A DNA stretch of 64,000 bases, taken from NCBI RefSeq assembly GCF_001704615.3, contig NZ_CP029397.2, forward strand, positions 2,542,001-2,606,000. The letters run 5' to 3'. The position numbers and the translations under genes were made by a program. Each line of letters begins with the position of its first letter. Positions within the stretch are counted from its first letter, which is position 1. This DNA comes from Acinetobacter defluvii. GTDB lineage: Bacteria > Pseudomonadota > Gammaproteobacteria > Pseudomonadales > Moraxellaceae. A model generated the notes under the pieces. It made no database searches. It saw nothing but the letters and a program-made list of their open reading frames with translations, and had not been told where the DNA came from. This document shows, piece by piece, positions 46,103-58,200 of the stretch.

Positions 46103-47415
46103 TTGACATTCTCCATATTTTTAACCACCTCAACCAATTGTTCTAACAATGTTTTCAATTCATTTTCGGAAATAACATAAGGTGGCATCACATAGACCAA
46201 TTTACCAAATGGACGAATCCAAATGCCACGTTCTACAAACGCTTGTTGCAGAGTTTTCATATCAACATTAAAGCTTAATTCGACCACACCAATTGCACCT
46301 AAAACACGTACCTCTTTGACATAGTTAAGCTGTGCTAAAGGCTGCAAATGACTCAATAATTGCTGTTCAATACGTTGAATATTAGCTTGCCAATCCTGTG
46401 AAATCAGCAATTCAGTACTTTTTACAGCGACTGCACATGCCAATGGATTAGCCATAAAAGTTGGTCCGTGCATAAACACGCCTGCTTCGCCCTGACTAAT
46501 GGTTTCAGCGACTTTTTTGGTGGTCAGCGTTGCGGATAAAGTCATATAACCGCCCGTCAAACCTTTACCGATACACATGATATCAGGCTCAACACCTGTC
46601 CATTCCCATGCAAAAAGTTTGCCTGTGCGTCCAAAACCTGTGGCAATTTCATCGAAAATCAGCAAAATATTATATTTTTCACAAAGTAATTTGGCTTGAC
46701 GCAAATATTCAGGATGATAAAAGCGCATTCCACCTGCACCTTGTACAATTGGTTCAAGGATGAAGGCGGCAATACTTTGATGTTGTTCTGCTAAAGTTTT
46801 TTCGAGTTCAGCAATGTCACATGGATTCCATTCTTCATGAAAAGCCGTTTGTGGTGCAGGAATAAAAATCCGATTCGGTAAACTTGAACCAAAAATTTGA
46901 TGCATGCCTGTGACTGGATCACAGACTGACATCGCATTCCATGTATCACCATGATAACCCGAGCGTGGTGTAACAAAGTTGGTCTTGGCAATTTCGCCTT
47001 GTGCAGACCAAAACTGAACTGCCATTTTCAAAGCCACTTCTACAGCAACAGAGCCTGAGTCGGCATAGAAAATTTTATCTAAACTTGGTGGGGTAATTTT
47101 GAGTAATAATTTACCGAGTTGAATCGCAGGATCATGGGTAAAACCACCAAACATGATGTGCGACATATTTTGAAGTTGGTCTGTCACTGCCTGATTCAGT
47201 TCAGGGTGATTATAACCATGAATCGCACACCACCATGACGACATGCCATCAATCAACTGACGACCATCTTCAAGTTCAATGATCGCTCCTTGTGCCCTTT
47301 TGACTTTAAAAGTGGGCAATGGATTGATCATCGAAGTATAAGGATGCCAAATATGTTGCAAATCAAATTGTTGATCAGTTAATCCATGATTTGAATCAGT
47401 CATCCTTAACACCAT
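46099..47415 (-). CDS. bioA: Adenosylmethionine-8-amino-7-oxononanoate aminotransferase
   Basis: PLP aminotransferase that makes diaminopelargonic acid, normally with S-adenosylmethionine as amino donor. HIWHPYTSM, the class III signature [22 protein letters not shown] and the PLP lysine in [17 protein letters not shown] are present, as is [14 protein letters not shown]. Length 438. AAAAGGG lies just before the ATG at 47415. It follows the BioH-like gene after 88 bp and starts the tightly overlapping bioA-F-C-D block. Confidence 0.95.
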   Translation of the reverse strand: MVLRMTDSNHGLTDQQFDLQHIWHPYTSMINPLPTFKVKRAQGAIIELEDGRQLIDGMSSWWCAIHGYNHPELNQAVTDQLQNMSHIMFGGFTHDPAIQLGKLLLKITPPSLDKIFYADSGSVAVEVALKMAVQFWSAQGEIAKTNFVTPRSGYHGDTWNAMSVCDPVTGMHQIFGSSLPNRIFIPAPQTAFHEEWNPCDIAELEKTLAEQHQSIAAFILEPIVQGAGGMRFYHPEYLRQAKLLCEKYNILLIFDEIATGFGRTGKLFAWEWTGVEPDIMCIGKGLTGGYMTLSATLTTKKVAETISQGEAGVFMHGPTFMANPLACAVAVKSTELLISQDWQANIQRIEQQLLSHLQPLAQLNYVKEVRVLGAIGVVELSFNVDMKTLQQAFVERGIWIRPFGKLVYVMPPYVISENELKTLLEQLVEVVKNMENVK

Positions 47416-47503
47416 GTCCCTTTTAATGCAAAAATCTATTTTACTGATCTTAAACCTGCATACAGAAAAAAGAAATTGCGATATTTACCAGTAATCTGAC
47501 TGA

Positions 47504-48223
47504 TCATTCTATTTTTTCTAAATATTGGCAGATTTTGTCAGTTAGGCTATCGGATTGGAAAACTGGAAAACCATGTGAGCCACTGACTAGCTCAACTTTT
47601 AAAAACTTTGCAGCTAATTTTTGAATATTTTCTGAAACTTTGTAGCCAACTAAATAATCTTGCTTTCCTAAAAGATGATATTGATGACCAAGGTAGTTTT
47701 TTAAGATACTAACATTGTTTAGTTTTTCTAAGCAGACCAAACCATGTTTTAATCGATCTAAATTTTGTGCTTGTATTAAACTTTGTAAAATTAAAAAATC
47801 TTGTTTGGTCGTTGTAGTTCCCTGACAAACCATAAAACCAAACTTTTTTAAAGTTGTAATTGCGTCAGTTTCAAAGGCTTGTTTAAAATTTTGAAATGTT
47901 GACGGGCTCATTGCAGTTTGCCATTGCTCATTGGCAACAAAGCATGGATTGGATGCTAAGGTGATCAGAACTTTGTGTTGGTGATATTGTTTAGAAACTT
48001 GATCCACCAAAAGCGTTGCAAGCTGCCCGCCTAAAGACCAGCCTATGATCACATCAAAATCTGTGGCATGGTCAGTTTGGTATTGTAATACTGCTTCATC
48101 AAATACATTAAAGATATTGATCAATTCAACATAATGACCTTTTTGCTGTAAAGCACTTTGTAAAGGTGTAAGCAGTTTTGTTCCACCGCCCCAACCTGTA
48201 ATAAGTAAAATACGTTGATTCAA
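47504..48223 (-). CDS. bioH: BioH-like pimeloyl-ACP methyl ester esterase
   Basis: A 239-residue alpha/beta hydrolase. The nucleophile is in IGWSLGGQLATLL, and the strand TLASNPCF matches the BioH block TVASSPCF. The acid is probably Asp in GKQDYLVGYKV, and the His is in SGSHGFPVF. BioH removes the methyl group from pimeloyl-ACP methyl ester, closing the step begun by BioC. Its position before bioA on the same strand supports the role. Overall similarity to BioH is partial, so another esterase type remains possible. Confidence 0.78.
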   Translation of the reverse strand: MNQRILLITGWGGGTKLLTPLQSALQQKGHYVELINIFNVFDEAVLQYQTDHATDFDVIIGWSLGGQLATLLVDQVSKQYHQHKVLITLASNPCFVANEQWQTAMSPSTFQNFKQAFETDAITTLKKFGFMVCQGTTTTKQDFLILQSLIQAQNLDRLKHGLVCLEKLNNVSILKNYLGHQYHLLGKQDYLVGYKVSENIQKLAAKFLKVELVSGSHGFPVFQSDSLTDKICQYLEKIE

Positions 48224-48230
48224 AGCAAAC

Positions 48231-48286
48231 TCGATTAAATTAAAAATTAGGCTTTAGTATAAAACTTGATGAATCAATTTAATCGA
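48231..48286. repeat. 11-bp inverted repeat upstream of the BioH-like gene
   Basis: TCGATTAAATT (48231-48241) and AATTTAATCGA (48276-48286) are exact complements separated by 34 bp. They fill the short gap between the BioH-like start and the DUF6176 stop. It could be an operator or a large-loop hairpin in the bio leader. It does not match the BirA operator. Confidence 0.45.
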
Positions 48287-48306
48287 CTAAATTCAAATAA
48301 CAATCT

Positions 48307-48630
48307 CTATTTATCATTCTCTAAATCTACCAATAACGTTGCTTTATAACCTCTCTCCCAATTTTGCTTAAATTGCTTATGCATCGCATCAATTGGGAAA
48401 TGACTTTCACGTCCAATGTGTTGTGCTTTTGCGATATCTTCCGCTCGCATATAAGCAATCAAATAATCCTGCCCTTCCAATTCCATATAAAACCATGACT
48501 CAACAAAAACACCTTCAGCTTTTAAGGTTTCAATCGCTTCAGCTTTTCGGGTAGTCAACTCAGTTTGCCATGCTTCAACATTTTGCATCGAATTGGCTTT
48601 TAATTTGATCAGTACTGCATCAACATCCAT
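48307..48630 (-). CDS. DUF6176-like small protein
   Basis: A 107-residue soluble protein. VDAVLIKLKANSMQNVEAWQTEL, EAIETLKAEGVFVESWFYME and DYLIAYMRAEDI form an alternating strand-helix pattern like ferredoxin-fold small families such as DUF6176. There are no catalytic residues to name. It lies upstream of the BioH-like gene on the same strand with an 83-bp gap. A functional link to biotin is not indicated. Confidence 0.65.
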   Translation of the reverse strand: MDVDAVLIKLKANSMQNVEAWQTELTTRKAEAIETLKAEGVFVESWFYMELEGQDYLIAYMRAEDIAKAQHIGRESHFPIDAMHKQFKQNWERGYKATLLVDLENDK

Positions 48631-48763
48631 TATGGTCTCTTTGTATTTATTCTCAATGAAGAGAAATCATAAATTTTCTTGGAATAAATACCAACAGTTT
48701 TCATCCTGCAACACATAAAAAATTTGCTAAGATCAAAGCTTGGCTCATTTCAGGAAATGTAGG

Positions 48764-49330
48764 ATGAAACTCTCACAACGATTAGCGATTGGCTTATTTT
48801 TGGCATTTACCTTATGCCCAATGAGTACAATAACGTATGCAGAAAATTCAATTTTTTCCAAAATAGATTCAAATCAAAAACAATGGGTAGGCAAACCTGC
48901 CCCAAACTTTAAACTACAAGATCAAAATGCAAAATGGCATGAACTAAGTCAATATAAAGGCAAATGGGTTGTTTTATATTTTTATCCAAAAGACGACTCT
49001 CCTGGTTGCACACAAGAAGCCAATCAATTCAAAAGCCTCTATCCACAATTTATCAAAAATAATGCAGTAGTTTTAGGTGTGAGTTTAGATGATGTACAAT
49101 CACATCAAAAATTTTCTGAAAAACTTGGCTTAAATTTTCCAATTTTAGCCGATGAAAATCATCAACTTGCTGAACAATTCGGTATTGTGCGTAATCTTGG
49201 AATTGTTAAAATAGCAAAAAGAGAAACTTTTTTAATTGATCCGCAAGGCATTGTGACCTATCACTATAGTAGTGTGAATACACAAACCCATGCAGAGCAA
49301 GTTTTAGCAGATATTCAAAAAATAAAATGA
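48764..49330 (+). CDS. Exported peroxiredoxin (BCP/PrxQ family, one cysteine)
   Basis: A 188-residue thioredoxin-fold peroxidase of the BCP/PrxQ type. The peroxidatic cysteine is in FYPKDDSPGCTQEA, followed by GVSLDDVQSHQKF and FPILADENHQLAEQFG. A signal peptide (MKLSQRLAIGLFLAF...TYA) directs it to the periplasm, unlike cytoplasmic Bcp. No second cysteine exists in the mature protein, so it is a 1-Cys form that needs an external thiol reductant. The ATG at 48764 gives the signal peptide; the frame starts at 48740. Confidence 0.88.
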   Translation: MKLSQRLAIGLFLAFTLCPMSTITYAENSIFSKIDSNQKQWVGKPAPNFKLQDQNAKWHELSQYKGKWVVLYFYPKDDSPGCTQEANQFKSLYPQFIKNNAVVLGVSLDDVQSHQKFSEKLGLNFPILADENHQLAEQFGIVRNLGIVKIAKRETFLIDPQGIVTYHYSSVNTQTHAEQVLADIQKIK

Positions 49331-49338
49331 GATAAACA

Positions 49339-49857
49339 ATGCAAACACAGAATGAAAAAATTCTATATAAAACTACACCCAAAACCAGCATTTATACCTT
49401 CTTTTCCATTTTGTTAATTTATGGTTGGGCTTTCTTTTTATTTCATACATCTTTAAAAATCCAACATATATTATTGATGACTCTCCCACTTTTCTTTGTT
49501 TTTATACGTTGTTTTGATTCTTTAACGATTAGTCATGAACGTATTATTGTTAAAGTTTTATTCTCTACAAAATCAGTTCAACTTCAAGATTTGCACCATC
49601 CTCCACTCCTAGAAATTAATCCATACACCTTTAAAAAATATGAATGGCAACGCAAATTATTGAAACAAAACTTTCAAACCTTTTGGCTCAAAAAATCTGT
49701 AATTTCATTTCCACATTCCACAAAAATAACAGCTGAAAAAACATTACAGAATATTCGTCTTTCTCTTTTTTCCAAACAACAAGCTCAAGACATCATTGCT
49801 GTTTTAGAACAATATTGGCAATTATCACCTACCATTCAAACTCCACCACAACATTAA
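49339..49857 (+). CDS. Membrane protein with PH-like domain (hypothetical)
   Basis: A 172-residue protein. Two transmembrane helices (about 20-38 and 45-60) form an N-terminal hairpin. A beta-rich domain follows (LTISHERIIVKVLFSTKSVQLQDL), reminiscent of bacterial PH-like membrane domains. It begins 8 bp after the peroxiredoxin gene, so the pair is one operon. Function unknown. Confidence 0.65.
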   Translation: MQTQNEKILYKTTPKTSIYTFFSILLIYGWAFFLFHTSLKIQHILLMTLPLFFVFIRCFDSLTISHERIIVKVLFSTKSVQLQDLHHPPLLEINPYTFKKYEWQRKLLKQNFQTFWLKKSVISFPHSTKITAEKTLQNIRLSLFSKQQAQDIIAVLEQYWQLSPTIQTPPQH

Positions 49858-49870
49858 TAATTCATAAAAA

Positions 49871-49902
49871 AAGCCTTTAGACATTTACCTAAAGGCTTTT
49901 TA
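49871..49902. terminator. Bidirectional terminator between the PH-like gene and bfr
   Basis: Stem AAGCCTTTAG/CTAAAGGCTT with an eight-base loop, with A/T runs on both sides that give U-tracts on either strand. Confidence 0.85.
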
Positions 49903-49933
49903 ACATCAGATTTAAAATGATGTTTTATTCATC

Positions 49934-50398
49934 TTACATTTGTGATTGAATATAGTTTGGTAAACCAATCAACTCGATCAAACGCATTTGTTTTTCAAGC
50001 CAATAGGTATGGTCTTCTTCTGTATCCGACATTTGCTGACGAAGCATATCACGAGTGACATAATCGCCTTTTTCTTCACAGAGTTTCACGCCTTGCGCTA
50101 ACTTTTCACGTACATGATATTCAAGTGCCAAGTCTGCTTTTAAGCAGGTCACCACATCAGTACCAACTTCGATATCATCACGATCCATGTTTGGTGTACC
50201 TTCAAGGAACAATACTCGGCGAATCAACGCATCAGCATGTGCGCCTTCTTCTTGGCTTTCATGGTCAATACGTTCGAAAATTTTGCTTAAACCCCAATCT
50301 TCGTACATACGGGAATGAATTAAATATTGATCACGTGCAGCCAGTTCACCACCGATCAACATGTTGAGATAATCTATAACTTCTGGGTTGCCACGCAT
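49934..50398 (-). CDS. bfr: Bacterioferritin-type ferritin lacking the haem ligand
   Basis: Iron-storage protein of 154 residues. The ferroxidase ligands are all present: Glu18, Glu51, His54, Glu94, Glu127 and His130 by the bacterioferritin numbering. Residue 52, the haem-binding Met of E. coli Bfr, is Gly (EEGAH). The start is the ATG at 50398: GGAG lies seven bases upstream and the family N-terminus [12 protein letters not shown] begins there. The earlier ATGs (50425, 50452) lack ribosome sites. It may form mixed shells with a haem-binding partner encoded elsewhere. Confidence 0.93.
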   Translation of the reverse strand: MRGNPEVIDYLNMLIGGELAARDQYLIHSRMYEDWGLSKIFERIDHESQEEGAHADALIRRVLFLEGTPNMDRDDIEVGTDVVTCLKADLALEYHVREKLAQGVKLCEEKGDYVTRDMLRQQMSDTEEDHTYWLEKQMRLIELIGLPNYIQSQM

Positions 50399-50778
50399 TT
50401 CATTACTCCATACCTTTTCAGACATTATGGACAAGTTTCGATAACAATGCAAAAAATAAAATGTGTAAGTTTATGATTTTTATAAAATTAAAATGAGAAA
50501 CATACGCATTTACAGTCACATTCATAAATTTTTTAGATAAAAAATAAGCCCTTGCGATATTTTCAAAAATAACAAAAGCACAAATCTGAGTAGATTAATC
50601 AATTTTAAGATTTGTAACGCTTAGGAATGGGTCTTATTCCGCATATCATCCACGCTTCTATGATGACGACTGTGTATTCATCCAGACATTCTGTTTCATT
50701 TTATAAGCATGTTAAACTACATACTCATCATCACTAATTCTATTTAAACAATTGAATATTAAACACTAGAAGGAAAAA
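50399..50778. other. Intergenic region between divergent bfr and the SDR gene
   Basis: A 380-bp AT-rich stretch that must carry both divergent promoters. No convincing Fur box, RNA gene or conserved ORF is seen. A 36-codon frame at about 50628-50738 ends in a His cluster (KHVKLHTHHH) but has no proper ribosome site. Confidence 0.5.
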
Positions 50779-51846
50779 ATGATGTCTCAGGGAAATACAT
50801 CAGCACCAATCCTCGTTACAGGCGCAACAGGTTATATTGCCAGTTGGGTCATTCAAAAATTACTTGAACAAGGTTATACCGTACATGCCACAGTACGTAA
50901 TCTGGATAAAAAACAAAGTTTTGCACATTTAGAAAAAATTGCTGACAAAACCTCAGGAACTTTAAAATTATTTAAAGCCAATCTCCTAGAAAATGGTTCT
51001 TTTGATGAAGCCATGCAAGGCTGTAAAGTCGTTTTGCACATGGCTTCGCCTTTTGTGGTAACAAACTTCAAAGATGCTGTCAAAGATATTATTGAACCTG
51101 CGATTTTAGGGACTGAGAATGTTCTGCATAGTGTTAATAAAACTGAGTCAGTCAAACGTGTTGTCGTAACTTCAAGTATCGCCTCAACTTATGGCGATGC
51201 AATTGATATTTTAAAAACTGAAAATAATCAATTTGACGAATCCAATTGGAATACTACTAGTTCAAGCACACATCAGCCTTATCCATATTCTAAAGTCATG
51301 GCTGAACGCAAAGCTTGGGAAATGGCTGAAGCACAAGATCGTTGGTCTTTGGTCTGTGTCAATCCAGCTTTGGTTCTTGGTCCATCACTTACGGTAAATA
51401 CTCAATCAGGTAGTGTTGAAGTTCTTGAACAGTTTGCCAATGGAATGACGCTGCTTGGTGTACCGCCAATGTGGAATGGCATTGTTGATGTTCGTGATGT
51501 GGCTGATGCGCATATTTTAGCAGCATTTAATGAAAATGCTTCTGGTCGCTATATTATTTCAGGTGGTTCACTGAACTTATTGGAAATGGGGAAAATTTTA
51601 CGTCAACATTTCGGACAAAAATTTCCCTTCCCACGTAATCAGGTGCCTAAAAAAGCGTTTAAATTGATTGGTCCTCTCTTTGGTTATTCAAAGAAATTTA
51701 TTGAAAAAAATATGGGTTATCCAATTTATTTTAATGCCGATAAAAGCAAAAAAGAACTTGGCATAAGCTATCGCCCTATTGCTACCAGTCTTGTTGAGCA
51801 TTTCCAACAATTACTTGATGATGGTGTGGTGAAAAAATATATTTAA
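50779..51846 (+). CDS. NAD(P)-dependent reductase of the dihydroflavonol-reductase type
   Basis: An extended short-chain dehydrogenase of 355 residues. The Rossmann motif GATGYIASWVIQKLLEQGY, VHATVRNLDK, and the active-site YPYSKVMAE (Tyr-x-x-x-Lys) place it with dihydroflavonol-4-reductase/cinnamoyl-CoA reductase-like enzymes. In bacteria these reduce diverse carbonyl compounds; the substrate is unknown. AAGGA precedes the tandem ATGs at 50779 and 50782. Single-gene transcript with a terminator behind it. Confidence 0.85.
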   Translation: MMSQGNTSAPILVTGATGYIASWVIQKLLEQGYTVHATVRNLDKKQSFAHLEKIADKTSGTLKLFKANLLENGSFDEAMQGCKVVLHMASPFVVTNFKDAVKDIIEPAILGTENVLHSVNKTESVKRVVVTSSIASTYGDAIDILKTENNQFDESNWNTTSSSTHQPYPYSKVMAERKAWEMAEAQDRWSLVCVNPALVLGPSLTVNTQSGSVEVLEQFANGMTLLGVPPMWNGIVDVRDVADAHILAAFNENASGRYIISGGSLNLLEMGKILRQHFGQKFPFPRNQVPKKAFKLIGPLFGYSKKFIEKNMGYPIYFNADKSKKELGISYRPIATSLVEHFQQLLDDGVVKKYI

Positions 51847-51885
51847 AATAGCTAGATATATACTTTAGTTATCTACGATAGAAAA

Positions 51886-51917
51886 AGAAGCCATGCTTAT
51901 AATGGCTTCTTTTTTTA
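51886..51917. terminator. Terminator between the reductase gene and ligA
   Basis: Stem AGAAGCCAT/ATGGCTTCT with seven-base loop, flanked by an A-rich run on the left and seven T residues on the right; it can work in both directions. Confidence 0.85.
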
Positions 51918-51937
51918 ATCCGTGAGTTGTAACGCAT

Positions 51938-54016
<2,079 letters not shown>

Positions 54017-54162
54017 CTAAATAAATTTGATCGCAATTATAAATGAATTTTGTGGCATGAAATAAGTAAATGCTATGCACTTGGCGACAGTTTTTGTCGT
54101 ACAAACACTTTAAGCTGAATTAACAGCCATTATTTTTATATTTTCACCATTCTACTGAATAA

Positions 54163-54195
54163 AAAATCCCGTCATAAATATATGACGGGATTTTA
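54163..54195 (-). terminator. Terminator after zipA
   Basis: Long stem AAAATCCCGTCATA/TATGACGGGATTTT with a short AT loop. It ends the smc-zipA transcript. Confidence 0.88.
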
Positions 54196-54213
54196 ATTGT
54201 ATAAATCTATTCT

Positions 54214-55227
54214 TTAAGCTTCTTGTTTAGAACGGTAGTCAATGGCTTTGTGACGCCAATGCTCTTTTAACTGTGGCGTGAATTCTAGGTTATTTTCATC
54301 ATACACTGTGCCATCCACTTCACGAGCGATTAAACCTGCAATACTTGCCATGGTATCAAAACCTTTTTGTACATTGCTATGTGGCAACGCTAAGAAAAAT
54401 GCTAAACCTTTGACTTGTTCAGTTGACAACGTTTCAAGATCAAAACCTGCTGGACCTTCGTCAGTAATGCGTAACACAGAAAACATCAACGGACTTGGCT
54501 CATCAATATTGTCATAACGATGGAAACATGAAAGCTCACCAAAACGTAAGCCGTATTTAAGTAAAACTTTTAAGGTTTTATCACCAGACAATGCTTTACG
54601 TGGGTTGGGATAAACATTCAAAGCAATGATGCTTTCTGCATTGGCTAAACTGCTTTCATCATCAAAACGTTGTTGTTCATGTAAATGCACATCTAAAATA
54701 CTGCTTTCTTCATCAAAGTCTTTGATTTCAGCCGTTTCAATATTTGGATTTAAACTAAACTCTTCTGTCTTAAGCGCTGTGATTTCCGCAGTTTCTGTTT
54801 GTTCTGCGTTTAGATTACTTTCTATCGTATGTTCAGCATCATTCGCTTTTTCAGCCGTTACGATCTCAACCGTAGATTGTTTTTCAACTTCCGTAGTTTT
54901 ATTTTCAAGGCTATCTGAATGGGTTTCAGATGCTGTCACTGGTGTAGTCACTGTTTCTTCTTTGTCTATCACTTTAGCAACTTCAGTAACGGGGGCTGCA
55001 TCTAAATTATGTAAGTCTGGTTCAACTCGCGCAGTTTCTTTTGCAGGATCGGCTTGGAGTTGATCACGAACATGACGAGGAATAACAGGCTGATTACTTT
55101 CTGAGTTAATGTGTAACTCTGATTCTAAAGAAGGTGCTGCATCATCTGATTTGCGTAAAACCATTCTTAGACCAATAAGAATAATCATGACTGCAACAAC
55201 AATCCCAACGATTGTGGTGATTTCCAT
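54214..55227 (-). CDS. zipA: Cell division protein ZipA
   Basis: FtsZ-anchoring protein of the divisome. The N-terminal membrane anchor (TTIVGIVVAVMIILIGLRMVL, about residues 4-24) is followed by a charged, Thr/Glu/Val-rich linker. The C-terminal FtsZ-binding domain (about 200-330) includes LFFGELSCFHRYD-like sequence and VKGLAFFLALPH. Length 337. The ATG follows the smc stop after one base, so translation is coupled. Confidence 0.92.
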   Translation of the reverse strand: MEITTIVGIVVAVMIILIGLRMVLRKSDDAAPSLESELHINSESNQPVIPRHVRDQLQADPAKETARVEPDLHNLDAAPVTEVAKVIDKEETVTTPVTASETHSDSLENKTTEVEKQSTVEIVTAEKANDAEHTIESNLNAEQTETAEITALKTEEFSLNPNIETAEIKDFDEESSILDVHLHEQQRFDDESSLANAESIIALNVYPNPRKALSGDKTLKVLLKYGLRFGELSCFHRYDNIDEPSPLMFSVLRITDEGPAGFDLETLSTEQVKGLAFFLALPHSNVQKGFDTMASIAGLIAREVDGTVYDENNLEFTPQLKEHWRHKAIDYRSKQEA

Positions 55228-55228
55228 A

Positions 55229-58200
55229 CTACGACTCCGCGGCTAAACCGTATTCTTTTGCCTCTTTCAAATTTACAGTGACGAGTTTTGATGTTCCCGG
55301 TTCGGGCATCGTCACACCCAGCAAATCGGTTGCCATCGTCATTGCAACTTTATTATGCGTAATGTAAATGAATTGTACTTGTTCAGAAAGCTCTTTTACC
55401 AAATTACAAAATCTTCCTACATTGGCATCATCTAATGGTGCATCAACTTCATCCAATACACAAAAAGGTGCGGGATTTAATCTAAAAATAGAAAACACCA
55501 ATGCCAACGCCGTAAGTGCTTTTTCGCCTCCTGACAACAATGCCAATGAACTGTTACGTTTCCCTGGTGGACGCGCCATCAATTTAACACCCGATTGCCA
55601 GTCATCTTCAAGACTTAAACTGGCTTCACCACCATTAAATACTTTCGGAAACAAATCTTTCAGTTCAGTATTGACCCGATCAAAGGTCGTCATGAAGAGT
55701 TTCTTGGTTTCTTGGTCAATACTTTTCATGGCATTTTTCAGTTGCTCAACAGTATTTTCCAAGTCTTGCATTTGATGGCTGAGTTCTTCATAACGCTGCG
55801 ATACTTCTAAATATTCTTCTGACGCTGCCAAATTCACAGCACCTAACTTTTCAAACTGCCGTTGTGCCTTGTCTAAGTTTTGTTGATGACTGACCAAATC
55901 AATGCTTAAACCTTGTTTGACTTTGACATTTAAAGCATTAAGCTGCTCTGAATAATGTTGCAAATCAGACTTTGCTACTTGCCAAGCTAAGCGTTTTTCT
56001 TCTAGCTGCGTACGTAATTTTTCATCATTTTGCTGATGCAAATGACGCATTTCATTGAGATTTTGCTGCTTGGACTGCACACTATTCAGTTCAACTTGCC
56101 AGTCTGCCCACGTTTTTTGCAACTTCTCAGTCAGTTGTGATTGTTCAGTATATTGGCTTTGTAGACTCGGCAATTCAAGTTGTATCGGATCAACAAATTT
56201 CTTCGACTGTTCCATTTGTGCCAAAATTTGCTGATATTGTACTTTCGAAAAATTTAGATCTTTTTCCAAAAGTTCCGTCTGTTGTTTATTTTGTTCTAAT
56301 ATACGGCGTGTCGCCTCTAAGTTTTGTTGTTTAGTCAGTGCTGCTTGTTGCTGTGCTTCGAGTTGTTCATTTAACTCATCCAGTCGAGCTTGCCATGTTT
56401 TATATTCTGGTAAATTTTCCTCTAACTTAAAGTTCAATGCATGCAAATCAATGTCCAAATCATCTTTTTGCATGGCATCTTCTTCAAGCTGCTCATCCAA
56501 CTGCTGTAATTGATGATTAAGCTGTAGTTTTTGCAAATCAAAAGCTTGGGATGCACTTTGTTGTTTAGCAATCACCACATCAAGATTTTGCAATTGTTTT
56601 TGCTGTGATTGTAGTTGCTCTTGTTGCTGTTGTAATTGTGTTTTTAACGCAGCAATCTGTTGTTGTACTTGAGGTAATAATACTTCTGCAGCCGTCAACT
56701 GCGGTTGTAATTCAGTAAGTTTTTGCTCAATTTCCTCTAAACGAATACGATGACTGAGTGCACCTTGTGCAGCCTGACTGGCTTCATCATAGAACAGTCC
56801 AATCACCCAATCTTGCCCCACATGATAACCATCAAGACTCAGAATACTTTGCCCAATGTTTAATTGAGTTTGCATCTTCAAAGCTTCAGCTAAACTCTTG
56901 GTAATCGCCACTTGTGTCCACAATGAGTTTTGCGGAGACTCGATCCAATCGGCTAAACATGGCAATAAATCAAGTTGAATACGATCTTTAGAGTCTGATG
57001 TCTTAAACTGACGTGCAATACTCTCTACAAAATTAGTTTGCTCATTAATCACATGGGCAGACAACCATTTTGCTAAAAACTTTTCTATAAGATTTGCATG
57101 TTGTTTACCTTGGGCATTCAACTGTAAAACCTGCATCAATTGCACAGCTTTCGCATCTGCTTTTACTGTGCTTTTTGCCATCAGTTGATTGAGATTTTTC
57201 TGTTCCGATTGTAAAACCTGAATTTCAGATTTGAGCTGTGCACAGATGGTTTTTTGTTGATTGTATTGCTCTTGCTGCTGTTCTGACTCAGTTTTTGCTA
57301 TCGAAATCGCATTTTCCAATTCAACGATTTTCACTTGGATCAGATTTTTATCGTGCTCAAGTTGGCTTAAATCTTCACTTTGAAATTGTTTTTGTATCTG
57401 TGCCGCTTGTTGTTTCAGCGTATCTTTTTGCTGCTCAAGGCGACTGATATTTTTCGTTAAATGCTCAATCTGGGCTTGCATTTGTGCTTTTTGCTGTTGC
57501 TGCTTTTCAACTTGAGTTTTGATTAGCTCAAATTGTTTCTGTGCTTCAGCTTGTTGTGCTTTTAAGTCTGTACTACTTTGCTGACTGAGCTGCGTTTCTG
57601 ACTCTAATGTTTGTAAAGTTTGGCTTTGTTCATCGACTTGACTAAATAAAGTATCTAGTTGTAATTCAAGCAATTGAATACGTTCTTTGGTTTGGGCTTT
57701 TTGCTGCTCTAATTGCCCCACCATTTCCGAGTTTTGTTGGAATAAACTCTGTTTCTGTTCCAACGTCATTTTTAATTCAGACAACTTTTTCTCAGCCTGT
57801 TGCCATTCTTGTTGCAAAGGTGAGGACTGCTGAATCAAACGTTGGAATAGCTCACTGGTGGCAGCTAAATCATGTTCTAAAGTACTCATATCTGAACGAA
57901 CGAGCTTAAAATGTTCACCCAATTCATTCATTTCTACAGCATATTGTTCTTGTAAACGTGAACTTTGTTCGCATTGGAACGACAAAATTTCAACTTTTAA
58001 AGTGCGAATTTGCGTTTCTAAAGTTTTATACTGTACCGCAGATTCAGACTGACGTTTTAATGTTTTCAGTTGTGATTGTAATTCGCTGGAAATATCTTCT
58101 AAACGTTCTAAGTTCTGCGTGGTATGTTCTAGATGTTGCAGGGTTTCTTTGCGGCGGGCTTGATAACGAGATACCCCAGCGGCTTCTTCAATAAAGATGC

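Noticed and set aside
47416..47503. Search for a BirA-type operator upstream of bioA
   Set aside because: No TTGTAAACC-like dyad is present, in line with a BirA that lacks the DNA-binding domain.
50628..50738. 36-codon frame ending in a His cluster between bfr and the reductase gene
   Set aside because: No spaced ribosome-binding site and no recognisable motif; chance frame in AT-rich DNA.
54626..55063. 145-codon Ser/Val-rich frame antisense to zipA
   Set aside because: It mirrors the Thr/Glu-rich linker of ZipA in the opposite strand, has biased low-complexity composition and no ribosome site.
55368..55775. 135-codon frame antisense to the Smc ATPase head
   Set aside because: The minus strand encodes the conserved Walker B/signature region of Smc, so this is a shadow.
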